Shown: one piece after another, positions 25,837 through 34,687 of the stretch
Position numbering within the stretch: position 1 is the first letter of the stretch
Layout of the letters: each line of letters begins with the position of its first letter
From: Methylobacteriaceae bacterium
GTDB taxonomy: Bacteria > Pseudomonadota > Alphaproteobacteria > Rhizobiales > Beijerinckiaceae
Reading direction: 5' to 3'
NCBI GenBank assembly: GCA_020638195.1
Contig: JACKJC010000002.1
Coordinates: 930,001 to 994,000 of the forward strand
DNA length: 64,000 bases
The notes under the pieces: generated by a model
Seen by the model: only the letters and a program-made list of their open reading frames with translations
What the model was told of the DNA's origin: nothing
Databases searched by the model: none
Position numbers and translations under genes: made by a program

Positions 25837-26334
25837 TCAAAGCTTTCCAGTAATCATCGATAAGGCTTCCGTCACGCTGGCTGTGGCTGTGTCTATCCGA
25901 ACATCGGCAGCGTCCCACGCGGTATAATCCCGACTGAGGACTTCTCTCCAAGTCATTTTGCTCAAGCCGGGTACGTCGATTTCACGCCCTTCCACTCGCG
26001 CTTGGTGGACGGTGGGATCAGAACAGATCGTTTCGACGCCCAGCAATCGGACCCTCGCACGTCCGGCGGCATCGGCGAAAATCTGGCGCGTGATATTCCA
26101 AGGGTTCACGCAATCAATGATCGTCGTATGCCCCAATCCAAGGTTGGAGGCAGCGAGCGCAGCCGCAATATGATAACTTTCCGGCCCGATGTCCCGTTTG
26201 GGGTCAAGCGCCCAAATTGCGGCGTCAATCTCATCAACACGAAGGTAGACCGCACCTGTCGCCATCGAGAGCGCGCGGGAAATCGTGCTTTTCCCGGTGC
26301 CGGGAAGGCCCGCGAACGAGATGAGAACGGCCAT
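25837..26334 (-). CDS. P-loop kinase-like ATPase (AAA_33 type)
   Basis: A 165-residue nucleotide-binding protein with P-loop GLPGTGKST at residues 9-17, a substrate-side DEIDAAIW segment, HTTIIDCVNPW in a Walker-B-like position, and a lid-like acidic/basic tail. It resembles the small AAA_33/zeta-like kinases that phosphorylate small molecules or nucleotides; no zeta toxin or antitoxin partner is evident. It is on the minus strand, inserted between holB and metG. Actual substrate unknown. Confidence 0.75.
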   Translation of the reverse strand: MAVLISFAGLPGTGKSTISRALSMATGAVYLRVDEIDAAIWALDPKRDIGPESYHIAAALAASNLGLGHTTIIDCVNPWNITRQIFADAAGRARVRLLGVETICSDPTVHQARVEGREIDVPGLSKMTWREVLSRDYTAWDAADVRIDTATASVTEALSMITGKL

Positions 26335-26492
26335 AGCTTCCTCAAGCTAAATTCTTCGATGTCATTTCATATGAGGCACTCGAACATCCGGCAAACCTCG
26401 AAGCGGAGCGAGGCCACTGTCGTGTGAATGACTGCTTTCCGCCCATTATAGACATCGCGCATCTCGCGCGCGCGACCAGCAACCGCCCCGCC

Positions 26493-28943
26493 TCACTCCT
26501 CCTCCGGCTCCAGAATCCCGTGCAAAATCCCCATCAGGTTTTCGCGCGACAGCGGGCGGTAGGCGAAGACGATCTTGTGTTTTCCCGCTGGCGCCTCGAC
26601 GCCGCGGAACAGGAGGTCGGTGCGCAGGAGCGGGCGCGGGGCGCCGTCGATTTCGACTTCCCAGCCGGGGTACCAGAGGTCGTGCAGGGTGACGATGCCC
26701 GGCGCCGAACTGTCGAAATCGATCTCGACCCGGTCCGGCCGCCAGGCCGAGATCGTCGCCTTCGCCCTGATCGGCCCGGTCAGGTATTTCTGCGAAAGCT
26801 CGTCCTCGCTGTCGACCAGCACTTCGGAGGCGGGCAGGGCGGAGGGAAAGGCGCCGGCGTCGATCAGCTCCGAGGCGTCGGCGACCTGCACGCGGCTCTC
26901 CACCGTCACGCGCGGGGAGGCGTCGGCGAGGCGGTAGATCCATGACTTGGGGCCGGTCATGACGGCCTGCGCGACCGTGCGGCGGGCGAGCGAGGGCACC
27001 TGGTCGATCGGGCGGTCGAGCACGACATATTCGAGCCCGAGCAGCCGGCTCAGCAGGCAATTGTAACCCGGAAACGATGTCGGAAAGCGCCGGTGCGCCA
27101 GCGTGTAGGGCGCCTCGCCCGGCGCGACGAGCCTGTCGTAGGGCCCGATGCGCAGCGGGTTGTAGCCGTTTGTCGCTTCGAGCCCGTAGAGCATGGACGC
27201 ATTCTGCCAGGGGCCGCCGAGCCCGACGATTTCCACGCGGGGACGGGCGAGGGACTTGGGGTTGTTGCGCTCGTCCTGCCGGATGGCCGTCAGGATGGTA
27301 TTCGTGTCGTCCGTCGGCTTTTCGAGCATGGCGTAGATGGAGCGCGGCTCGGCGTTCAGCACAGTCGCGGCATTGCGCAGGATGAGTTCGCCGCCCGTGA
27401 AGGCGACAGCGGCCGACAGGGCCAGCGCCCGGGCGCGCGGCGTCTTCGGCCACGCCAGCAGCGCGATCAAACCGACGTAAAGCGGCAGGGCCTTGCCGAT
27501 CTCGAGCGCGGCCTTTCCCGCATTGTCCGATTGCGCGGAGAAGGCGAGCGCCCATACGAGAATGCCGGCGACCGCAGCGCCGGCGACGACGATCCACGGC
27601 AGTTTCGGGGCCGGCGCGCCCTCGCGGACGTAGGCCGTCGCCAGCCAACCCGTGAGATAGGCGAGGCCGGCGAGAAGGATGAAGGTTCCGCCGACCGGAC
27701 GCCGGAACAGATCGATGCCCGGCACGTGCTGGAACAGGAAGGGGAAGAACGGCGTGTAGCGGCCGAACGCATAGAGCAGGGCGACGACAAGCACGGCGGC
27801 GAAGGGCCGCGCCTCGCGGCGCAGCGCGCGTCCGCCCGCAAGCCCGTGCCAGACGAACAGCAGGGCGGTGAGCGAGCCGGCGAAGAGATAGTTAAAGGCG
27901 CGGTCGGTCGAATCGAGGTCGGGCCGCGTCGCGTAGGCTGGGCCCCAGTTGCCGGTCTCGAGCGAGCGAAGCGAGCCGAAGACGTCGGGCACGAAGAAAT
28001 TGGCGAGATTGGCGGGGTAGAGCGAGGAGCGCAGCGCCGCCTCGATTTCCTCGTGCGGCCGGTTCGAGAAATCAGCGAACTGGATCGTCAGCATCATGGG
28101 GATGGCGATCAGGGCCAGAGCGGTCATGCCGGCAAGCGCGAGAACGCCGAGGCGGCCGACGACGAAACGCCAGCCGCCGGGATCGCGCGCGAGCCGCCAG
28201 ACGAGCAGGGCGGCGAGCGTGAAGCTCAGGAGCAGCGGCACCTGGCTGCGACCGAGCACGATCAGCGCCGATGTCGCGCCGAAGCCGATCGCGGCGAGAT
28301 AGGAGCGGCGCTCGAGCGCGATCTCCATCCACAGCAGCGCCAGCGGAAACAGCGCGTAGACGGTGATGATGCCGACATGCATCATGCGGCCGGAGACGGC
28401 GCCGCCGATCATGAAGGTCATGGCCGCCAGAACGCAGGCCGCCGTCGGCCAGTCGTGGCGCTGGCCGTAGCGGACGAGCGCGAGGCCGCCGACCAGCAGA
28501 TGCGCGAAGACCATAAGGTCGAAGGCGAAGAGCGACGGCTTTGGATCGACCAGCGCCCACAGGACGAAGGCCGGCGAGAAGATCATCGACTGCGGGTCGG
28601 CGATGCTCGGATGTCCCGCGTAGTGATAGGGGTTCCAGAAGGGCGTCGAGCCCTGCGCGATGGCGTCCGCCATGAAGCGGAAGAAGGTGTAGAACTGGTT
28701 TTTGGAGTCCCAGGGCACGACGAGGTCGCGCAGCGGCCATTGCAGGAATGCCACCGCCCAGAAAAGCGTCACGAGCGCCAGCGCGATCAGGATGCGCGAC
28801 GATGCGTTTTCGTTTGCTTGCGCCGACGGAACGTCCGACGCCTTTGCGCGCGGGCGCACGCCGATGCGCTCCGCAAACCAAGCCCCTCTCAACGCTTTAC
28901 CCTCCCGGCGCGCCTTCTGCGAAGCGTCGCCGAAAGCGTTCAT
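26493..28943 (-). CDS. YfhO-family large membrane protein (GT-C-like)
   Basis: An 816-residue protein with around 13 hydrophobic helices in the N-terminal two-thirds and a ~270-residue soluble, probably periplasmic, C-terminal domain. The segment PWDSKNQFYTFFRF, followed by PFWNPYHYAGHPSIADPQSM, is the typical YfhO/GT-C text near the first periplasmic loop. The C-terminus has VTLHDLWYPGWEVEIDGAP and KIVFAYRPLS, a pattern common in YfhO-type proteins. Members are thought to glycosylate lipid-linked or cell-surface targets. It is divergent from metG. Confidence 0.8.
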   Translation of the reverse strand: MNAFGDASQKARREGKALRGAWFAERIGVRPRAKASDVPSAQANENASSRILIALALVTLFWAVAFLQWPLRDLVVPWDSKNQFYTFFRFMADAIAQGSTPFWNPYHYAGHPSIADPQSMIFSPAFVLWALVDPKPSLFAFDLMVFAHLLVGGLALVRYGQRHDWPTAACVLAAMTFMIGGAVSGRMMHVGIITVYALFPLALLWMEIALERRSYLAAIGFGATSALIVLGRSQVPLLLSFTLAALLVWRLARDPGGWRFVVGRLGVLALAGMTALALIAIPMMLTIQFADFSNRPHEEIEAALRSSLYPANLANFFVPDVFGSLRSLETGNWGPAYATRPDLDSTDRAFNYLFAGSLTALLFVWHGLAGGRALRREARPFAAVLVVALLYAFGRYTPFFPFLFQHVPGIDLFRRPVGGTFILLAGLAYLTGWLATAYVREGAPAPKLPWIVVAGAAVAGILVWALAFSAQSDNAGKAALEIGKALPLYVGLIALLAWPKTPRARALALSAAVAFTGGELILRNAATVLNAEPRSIYAMLEKPTDDTNTILTAIRQDERNNPKSLARPRVEIVGLGGPWQNASMLYGLEATNGYNPLRIGPYDRLVAPGEAPYTLAHRRFPTSFPGYNCLLSRLLGLEYVVLDRPIDQVPSLARRTVAQAVMTGPKSWIYRLADASPRVTVESRVQVADASELIDAGAFPSALPASEVLVDSEDELSQKYLTGPIRAKATISAWRPDRVEIDFDSSAPGIVTLHDLWYPGWEVEIDGAPRPLLRTDLLFRGVEAPAGKHKIVFAYRPLSRENLMGILHGILEPEEE

Positions 28944-29028
28944 AGCCGAACATTTGACGTTTGTCGCGTGGGACCGCGCCGCTTACGCCGCACTCGCCTT
29001 GACGCGCAAAGCCGAGTAAACCGGCGCC

Positions 29029-30585
29029 ATGACGACACGGCCCCGCTTCATGATTTCTACCGCCATTCCCTACGCGAATGGCGCTCCGCACATCGGCCAT
29101 GCCTACGAGCGCATCGCTACCGACGCCATCGCCCGCTTCAAGCGGCTCGACGGCCACGATGTCCTATTCATCACGGGCATGGATGAATACGGGCTGAAGG
29201 TTCAGCAGACCGCCGCCCGCGAGGGCGTGACGCCGCAGGCCTTCGTGGACCGGGTCGCGGCCGATTTCGCTACGCTCGGCGAACTGCTCAATGCGCCCAC
29301 AGACGATTTCGTGCGCACGACGCAGCCGCGCCACGCCGCCGCCGTGACCGAAATCTGGAAGCGGATGCAGGCGAACGGGGATATCTACCTCTCGAAATAC
29401 GAGGGCTGGTACTCCGTCCGCGACGAGGCCTATTTCGACGAGGGCGAGCTGACGACCAACGCGGATGGCAAGAAATTCGCGCCGACCGGCAGCCCCGTCG
29501 AATGGATGGAGGAGGAGAACTACCTCTTCAAGCTCTCGGCCTATGCCGAAAAGCTGCTCGCCCATTATGAGGCCAACCCGGATTTCATCACGCCCGAGAC
29601 CTATCGCAACGAGATCATCGCCTTCGTGAAGCGCGGGCTCGAGGACCTCTCGGTGTCGCGCACCAATTTCAACTGGGGCGTGCCGGTGCCGGGCGATCCG
29701 AAACACGTCATGTATGTGTGGGTTGACGCGCTGACGAACTACATCACCGCCACCGGATTTCCTGATCCAGAGGCGCCGCGTGCAAAATTCTGGCCGTGCG
29801 ACGCTCATGTGATCGGCAAGGACATTACGCGCTTCCACGCGATCTACTGGCCAGCCTTCCTGATGTCGGCAGGCATCGAATTGCCGAAGCAGGTGGTCGT
29901 GCACGGCTTCCTGTTCAATCGCGGGGAGAAGATGTCGAAGTCGGTCGGCAATGTCATCGGCCCGGCCGATCTCGTGCGCGACTATGGGCTCGACCAGATG
30001 CGCTATTTCCTGCTGCGCGAAGTGCCGTTCGGACAGGACGGCTCCTATTCGCACGAGGCGATCGTCTCGCGCACCAACGCCGATCTCGCCAACGACCTCG
30101 GCAATCTCGCGCAGCGCTCGCTGTCGATGATCGCGAAGAATTGCGAGGGCAGGGCGCCTGCGTGGGGGGAGCTGACCGAGGCCGACCGCGCCATTCTGGA
30201 CGCCGCTTACGCATTGCCGGAAAAGTGCCGGGCGGCGATGCAGAATTTCGCCATCCACACGACGTTGGCCGAAACCTTCAAAGTCGTGGCGGACGCCAAC
30301 CGCTATTTCGCCAGCGAGGAGCCCTGGACCAAGCGCAAGACCGATTTTGCGCGCATGGCGACCGTGCTCGGGGTGACGGCGGAAGTGCTGCGCGTCGTCG
30401 CGATCATGGCGCAGCCGGCCATGCCCGGCGCGATGGGCAAGCTGCTCGACGTGCTGGCGCAGCCGGCCGAAGCTCGTGACTTCGCGCATGCGACTCCGGC
30501 GCACAGGCTGGGGGAGGGGACTGCCCTGCCCGCGCCGGCGCCGATCTTTCCGCGTTACGTGGATCAGGACGAGAAGAAGTCGTGA
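29029..30585 (+). CDS. metG: Methionyl-tRNA synthetase
   Basis: A 518-residue class I synthetase that charges tRNA-Met. HIGH is at residues 21-24 (YANGAPHIGHAYER) and KMSKS lies in GEKMSKSVGN. The insertion between the halves of the catalytic domain is of the type without a CxxC zinc knuckle. There is no C-terminal dimerisation (EMAP-II-like) domain, as is common in alphaproteobacteria. It overlaps the next gene by four bases. Confidence 0.96.
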   Translation: MTTRPRFMISTAIPYANGAPHIGHAYERIATDAIARFKRLDGHDVLFITGMDEYGLKVQQTAAREGVTPQAFVDRVAADFATLGELLNAPTDDFVRTTQPRHAAAVTEIWKRMQANGDIYLSKYEGWYSVRDEAYFDEGELTTNADGKKFAPTGSPVEWMEEENYLFKLSAYAEKLLAHYEANPDFITPETYRNEIIAFVKRGLEDLSVSRTNFNWGVPVPGDPKHVMYVWVDALTNYITATGFPDPEAPRAKFWPCDAHVIGKDITRFHAIYWPAFLMSAGIELPKQVVVHGFLFNRGEKMSKSVGNVIGPADLVRDYGLDQMRYFLLREVPFGQDGSYSHEAIVSRTNADLANDLGNLAQRSLSMIAKNCEGRAPAWGELTEADRAILDAAYALPEKCRAAMQNFAIHTTLAETFKVVADANRYFASEEPWTKRKTDFARMATVLGVTAEVLRVVAIMAQPAMPGAMGKLLDVLAQPAEARDFAHATPAHRLGEGTALPAPAPIFPRYVDQDEKKS

Positions 30586-31010
30586 CCATTCCCGCCGGAT
30601 TCCAGCCGATGGCCTTCAGCAAGGACGGGTTCATCGGTCTGCTCGGCCCCTATCACTGGCGACTGGAGGGCGAGGCCTATGTCTACGGCTTCCAGTCGGA
30701 CGCCCGCCACGGCAACCCGAACGGCGTGATCCACGGCGGCGCGCTGACGGCCTTTGCGGATACGTTGACCGGCCATCTGATCGAACACGCCTTTGGCCGG
30801 AAATGCGCGACAATCGCGCTCGACAGCCGCTTCGTGGCGGCCGGCAAGGTCGGCGCCTGGGTCGAGGCCCGCGCCCGGCTGCACAAACTGACCAAGACGC
30901 TGGCGTTTCTGGACGTCGATCTCGAAGCCGAGGGCGAACTGATCATGACGGCGCAATGCGTCTACCGGGTCTTTTCGCTGGACGCCGCGCATGGACGCGG
31001 CGGGGCCTGA
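30582..31010 (+). CDS. Hotdog-fold thioesterase (PaaI family)
   Basis: A 142-residue hotdog protein. The GNPNGVIHGGALTAFADTLTG segment includes the HGG and acidic residue of the PaaI-type active site; SRFVAAGKVGAWVEARARLH is the second strand block. It starts with GTG overlapping the metG stop codon region and precedes tatD by 20 bases, so it is part of the metG-tatD operon. It probably hydrolyses an acyl-CoA; the substrate is unknown. The pairing with metG is likely positional. Confidence 0.87.
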   Translation: MTIPAGFQPMAFSKDGFIGLLGPYHWRLEGEAYVYGFQSDARHGNPNGVIHGGALTAFADTLTGHLIEHAFGRKCATIALDSRFVAAGKVGAWVEARARLHKLTKTLAFLDVDLEAEGELIMTAQCVYRVFSLDAAHGRGGA

Positions 31011-31030
31011 CCGCCATATGACGGACTGAA

Positions 31031-31816
31031 ATGCTCATCGACACCCACTGCCACCTCGACTTCCCCGATTTCGCGCCAGAGCGCGACGCCATCGTTTCTC
31101 GCGCGCAAGCGGCGGGGGTCAGGCGGATGATCACCATCTCGACCCATGTCGAGCGCTTCGCGACCTATGCCGCGATCGCCGAAGCCTATGAGGACGTGTT
31201 CTGCACGGTCGGCACGCATCCCCACCATGCGCACGATACGCCGGAGGCGAGCGCGGCCGATCTGGTGGCGCTGGCGCGGCATCCCAAATGCGTTGCCATC
31301 GGCGAAGCGGGGCTCGACTACCATTACGACCGCGCGCCGCGCGATGTGGCGCAGCGCGTGTTTCGCACGCATATCGACGCGGCGCGGAAAAGCGGTCTGC
31401 CGCTGGTCATCCACACGCGCGACGCCGACGCCGATACGGGCGCGATTCTAGAGGACGAAATGGGGAAGGGGGCCTTCACGGCCCTGCTCCATTGCTTCAC
31501 CGCCTCTCGGGAGCTTGCGGAGCGCGCGCTGGCGCTCGGGCTCTACATTTCCTTCTCGGGCGTGGTGACCTTCAAGAACTCGCAAGAGCTGCGCGACATA
31601 GCCGCCGCTGCGCCGCTCGACCGCATTCTCGTCGAAACCGACGCGCCATTCCTCGCGCCCGTGCCGTTCCGGGGCAAGCGCAATGAGCCTGCGTTTGTCG
31701 CCAGGACGGCCGCGGTCGTGGCCGAGGCGCGCGGCATGGACGCAGCCGAGCTTGCCGCAGCGACCACCGCGAATGCGCTGCGGTTGTTCTCGAAAATGCC
31801 GCCGCTCGCCGCATGA
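31031..31816 (+). CDS. tatD: TatD-family metal-dependent DNase
   Basis: A 261-residue TIM-barrel hydrolase. Metal ligands are visible at DTHCHLD (start), the Glu of AIGEAGLDYH, the histidine of VIHTRDAD, the LLHCFTASRE segment, and the Asp of LVETDAPFLAP. Proteins of this family are 3'-5' DNases or D-aminoacyl-tRNA deacylase-like repair enzymes. It overlaps the following gene by four bases. Confidence 0.93.
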   Translation: MLIDTHCHLDFPDFAPERDAIVSRAQAAGVRRMITISTHVERFATYAAIAEAYEDVFCTVGTHPHHAHDTPEASAADLVALARHPKCVAIGEAGLDYHYDRAPRDVAQRVFRTHIDAARKSGLPLVIHTRDADADTGAILEDEMGKGAFTALLHCFTASRELAERALALGLYISFSGVVTFKNSQELRDIAAAAPLDRILVETDAPFLAPVPFRGKRNEPAFVARTAAVVAEARGMDAAELAAATTANALRLFSKMPPLAA

Positions 31817-32607
31817 GTTTCAGCGCGACCATCCTCGGCTGTGGCTCGTCCGCCGGCGTACCACGCGTCGCGCAGGGCTGGGGCGCGTGCGACCCGTCGA
31901 ACCCGAGGAATCGCAGGCGGCGCTGCGCGCTGCTGGTTTCGCGCGAGGGTGTCGCGGGCTCGACCGAGGTCGTTGTCGATCTCGGGCCCGACATTCGCGA
32001 ACAATTGCTCGACGCCCGTGTCATGCACATCGACGCAATCCTGCTGACGCATGCGCATGCCGACCATATTCACGGGATCGATGACGTCCGGCCCTATGTG
32101 ATCGAGCATGGCCGTCTGCTGCCGGTCTACATGGACGCGCCGACGTCGGCCGGCGTGCGCGAAAAGTTCGGCTACATCTTTCGCACGCCCGAGGGCAGCC
32201 AATATCCGCCGCTGTTGCGCGAACATGGCCTCACGCCTGGCCGGAAGGTGGTGCTGGACGGGCCGGGCGGGCCGGTCGACGCGCTGCCGATCCTGTTCCG
32301 GCATGGCGATATCGACGCTCTCGGCTTCAGGTTCGGCGATCTCGCCTATACGCCCGATGTCAGCGATATCCCGCCGGAATCCGCGAAGCTGCTCGAAGGG
32401 CTGGACGTCTGGATCATCGACGCCTTGCGCTACCGGCGACACCCCAGCCACCTGACCGTCGCCGAGGCGCTGTCCTGGATCGAAAGGCTGAAGCCGCGCC
32501 GAGCGATCCTCACGAACCTCCACACCGATCTGGATTACGCGACGCTCGAGCGCGAATTGCCGCTGAACGTGATTCCGGCGTTCGATGGACTGCGGATCGA
32601 GCTGTAG
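31813..32607 (+). CDS. MBL-fold metal-dependent hydrolase (PhnP-like)
   Basis: A 264-residue metallo-beta-lactamase-fold hydrolase. The metal-binding HAHADH (in LLTHAHADHIHGIDD) is intact, and further ligands are in FRHGDIDALGFRFGD, DVWIIDALRY and LTNLHTDLDY, the pattern of the PhnP/phosphodiesterase branch. It lies at the end of the metG-tatD run, as in many alphaproteobacteria. The likely substrate is a cyclic phosphodiester, but this is not shown by the sequence. Confidence 0.85.
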   Translation: MSFSATILGCGSSAGVPRVAQGWGACDPSNPRNRRRRCALLVSREGVAGSTEVVVDLGPDIREQLLDARVMHIDAILLTHAHADHIHGIDDVRPYVIEHGRLLPVYMDAPTSAGVREKFGYIFRTPEGSQYPPLLREHGLTPGRKVVLDGPGGPVDALPILFRHGDIDALGFRFGDLAYTPDVSDIPPESAKLLEGLDVWIIDALRYRRHPSHLTVAEALSWIERLKPRRAILTNLHTDLDYATLERELPLNVIPAFDGLRIEL

Positions 32608-32700
32608 CGCCGGCCCGGAAACGGAATGCGCGTTCGGCGTAGTTCGAAATTTTACGAACCCGTCGCCGTCGATCTACCGCACCCGGAATGCGCATTCAGT

Positions 32701-32728
32701 AAGTTCCATAATATTGATTATGCGAATT
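32701..32728 (-). other. dif: Candidate dif site (XerC/XerD chromosome-dimer resolution site)
   Basis: Read on the minus strand the 28 bases are AATTCGCATAA (XerC-like arm), TCAATA (central six), TTATGGAACTT (XerD-like arm). The core CGCATAA-six bases-TTATG is the same as in the Escherichia coli dif as I recall it. It lies in a 473-base intergenic region, and KOPS-type octamers found by eye reverse orientation across it, as expected near the terminus. Confidence 0.75.
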
Positions 32729-33013
32729 GTGGATCAGAAGGCCAAGAAGGAACAATGGGCTCTCTTCTCGTGTCCGGCGTCGGATTGATGCGTTGAAAGG
32801 CTCTAGGATCGTCAGCTTGCGCGACGCGCCTTCTCGTTTGGCGCAAGCGGGCGATAAAAATTTGCAAGTGTCAGTAGCCAGCTCTTTATTTTGGCGCTAA
32901 AACATGGTTTGCGCGGGCTTGTAGCATTCGAAAGATATGTCGCGGAAAGGCGGAGGCCGGTCCCTGCCGGGCAGTTGGAAGACTGACGTCTGGGGTTTGT
33001 GCGCAGGTGTGGC

Positions 33014-33055
33014 GGTTCCCAAGGGGAACCCGTGCGGAAAAGGGAAAACCGCACG
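33014..33055 (+). promoter_or_regulatory. Two hairpins in the cold-shock gene leader
   Basis: Hairpin one: GGTTCCC (33014-33020) with GGGAACC (33024-33030). Hairpin two: CGTGCGG (33031-33037) with CCGCACG (33049-33055), its loop AAAAGGGAAAA containing a purine-rich, SD-like stretch. Such leaders can act as RNA thermosensors, but a function is only inferred. Confidence 0.45.
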
Positions 33056-33080
33056 CAAGTGGCGAAACGAGCGATAAGGC

Positions 33081-33776
33081 ATGAGCAAAGGTAGAGATTT
33101 CCGTCCCCCGCGCAAGCGTGGTTTCGATGACGACGGTCCGAGCTACGACTACAATCCCCGCCAGAGCAGACCGCCGCGGTCGCCGTTCGGCAGCCCGCCC
33201 GGTGGCGGTTTCCCCGATATGGGAGCTCCCTCCATGGCGCCTTCCAGCCCGCCGATCGACGCCACCGTCAAGTGGTTCAAGGCCGACAAGGGTTTTGGCT
33301 TCGTCGAACTCGGCAATGGCACGGGCGACGCCTTCCTGCACATCGGCGCGGTACAGCAGGCCGGCTATGACAGCCTGCCGCCCGGCGCGACGCTGAAGGT
33401 CAACGTCCAGACCGGCCAGAAGGGTCAGCAGGTCACTCGTATCCTCGAGGCGGACCTCTCGACCGCGCAGGCCGAGCGCCCGCCCCGTTCCGGCGGTTTC
33501 GGCGGCGGTGGCGGCGGCTACGGCGATAGCCCGCGTCCTCCGCGCCGCGCGGCGCCGGATCCGGCCTCGGCCGTGTCGGTCTCCGGCAAGGTCAAGTGGT
33601 TCGACGAGACCAAGGGCTTCGGCTTCGTCCAGTCGAACGACGGCGGCAAGGACGTGTTCGTCCACATTTCCGTGCTGAACTCCTCGGGCGTGCAGCGCCT
33701 CGTGGAAGGCCAGCCGGTGAACATGCAGGTCGTCGACACGCCGAAGGGTCGCGAGGCGATCTCGATCCAGGCGTAA
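33081..33776 (+). CDS. Cold-shock protein with two CSD domains
   Basis: A 231-residue RNA chaperone-type protein. After a charged, Pro/Arg/Gly-rich N-terminus (~60 residues) it carries two cold-shock domains joined by a Gly/Arg-rich linker. CSD1 has VKWFKADKGFGFVELG and AFLHIGAV; CSD2 has VKWFDETKGFGFVQS and VFVHISVL, the RNP1 and RNP2 nucleic-acid motifs. Standard CspA proteins have one domain of ~70 residues, so this is the double-domain type known in alphaproteobacteria. It is probably induced by cold or stationary phase through its structured leader. Confidence 0.92.
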   Translation: MSKGRDFRPPRKRGFDDDGPSYDYNPRQSRPPRSPFGSPPGGGFPDMGAPSMAPSSPPIDATVKWFKADKGFGFVELGNGTGDAFLHIGAVQQAGYDSLPPGATLKVNVQTGQKGQQVTRILEADLSTAQAERPPRSGGFGGGGGGYGDSPRPPRRAAPDPASAVSVSGKVKWFDETKGFGFVQSNDGGKDVFVHISVLNSSGVQRLVEGQPVNMQVVDTPKGREAISIQA

Positions 33777-33785
33777 GCCCGGACC

Positions 33786-33812
33786 GGGCAGGGCCTCCCT
33801 GCCCCAATTTTT
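33786..33812 (+). terminator. First of two tandem terminators after the cold-shock gene
   Basis: Stem GGGCAGGG (33786-33793), loop CCT, CCCTGCCC (33797-33804), followed by CAATTTTT. It sits ten bases after the stop codon. Confidence 0.75.
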
Positions 33813-33813
33813 C

Positions 33814-33846
33814 AAGCCGGCGCCGCAAGCGCCGGCTTTTCTTTTT
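33814..33846 (+). terminator. Second tandem terminator after the cold-shock gene
   Basis: Stem AAGCCGGCGC (33814-33823), loop CGCAA, GCGCCGGCTT (33829-33838), then TTCTTTTT. It insulates the strong cold-shock unit from mazG. Confidence 0.85.
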
Positions 33847-33859
33847 GGTTCGGAGTTCC

Positions 33860-34681
33860 ATGGAAAAGTCGCGCGACATTTCACGCCTCCTCGAGATCAT
33901 GGCGGCTTTGCGCACGCCGGAGACCGGCTGCCCCTGGGACCTCGAGCAAACCTTCGCGACGATCGCGCCCTATACGATCGAGGAAGCCTTCGAGGTCGCC
34001 GACGCGATCGCGCATGGCGACCGCGAGGATCTGCGGGAGGAACTCGGCGACCTCCTGCTTCAGGTCGTGTTCCACGCCCGCATGGCGGAGGAAGAAGGCG
34101 CCTTCGATTTCGGCGGCGTCGTCGAGGCGATCACGGCCAAGCTGATCCGCCGTCACCCGCATGTCTTCGGCGACACCAAGGATCTGAGCCCCGACGAGGT
34201 TTCCGCGCTCTGGGGCAGGATCAAGGCCGACGAGAAGCGGGAGAAGGCGGCTCGGAACCCCCGGGCGGGCGCCCTGCCCGGCGCCGACCGGACGCTCGCC
34301 AAGGTCAAGTCGGGCCGCACCGCGCTCGCGCGCGCGCTCGACCTGCAAAAGGCCGCCGGCGCGGTCGGGTTCGACTGGAACGATATCCGCGCCGTGCTCG
34401 ACAAGATCGTCGAGGAATCACGGGAAGTGAGCGAAGCCGTGGCCTCGGGCGACGTCGCCCATGTCGAGGACGAGATCGGCGATCTCTTCTTCGTCATGGT
34501 CAATCTGGCGCGCCACGCCGGAGTCGATCCGGAGACGGCGCTGCGTGGCGCAAACGCCAAGTTTGAGCGGCGCTTCGCCTATGTCGAGGACGGACTCTCG
34601 GCGCGAGGCAAGGCGCCTGCCGAAGCCTCGCTCGCCGAGATGGATGCGCTCTGGAACGAGGCGAAGACGAAGGGCGGCTGA
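33860..34681 (+). CDS. mazG: Nucleoside triphosphate pyrophosphohydrolase MazG
   Basis: A 273-residue two-domain MazG. Each half carries the EExxE-type metal motif: in the first, YTIEEAFEVADAI followed by REELGDLLLQVVFHA; in the second, EESREVSEAVAS and VEDEIGDLFFVMVNLARH. It hydrolyses NTPs and dNTPs to monophosphates, cleaning the nucleotide pool and affecting ppGpp signalling. ATG at 33860 was chosen because upstream frame text is antisense and noncoding. In related rhizobia it follows hflX on the same strand; here it is on the opposite strand, suggesting a local rearrangement. Confidence 0.93.
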   Translation: MEKSRDISRLLEIMAALRTPETGCPWDLEQTFATIAPYTIEEAFEVADAIAHGDREDLREELGDLLLQVVFHARMAEEEGAFDFGGVVEAITAKLIRRHPHVFGDTKDLSPDEVSALWGRIKADEKREKAARNPRAGALPGADRTLAKVKSGRTALARALDLQKAAGAVGFDWNDIRAVLDKIVEESREVSEAVASGDVAHVEDEIGDLFFVMVNLARHAGVDPETALRGANAKFERRFAYVEDGLSARGKAPAEASLAEMDALWNEAKTKGG

Positions 34682-34687
34682 AAAAAG

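Larger units (their letters stand above)
32608..33080. other. Long intergenic region: dif candidate and cold-shock leader
   Basis: The left half holds the dif candidate at 32701-32728. The right half is probably the long 5' untranslated leader and promoter of the cold-shock gene. I found no convincing gene on either strand. Confidence 0.55.

Noticed and set aside
32812..33054. 80-codon minus-strand frame before the cold-shock gene
   Set aside because: Lies in the structured leader and promoter area, no ribosome-binding site or family text.
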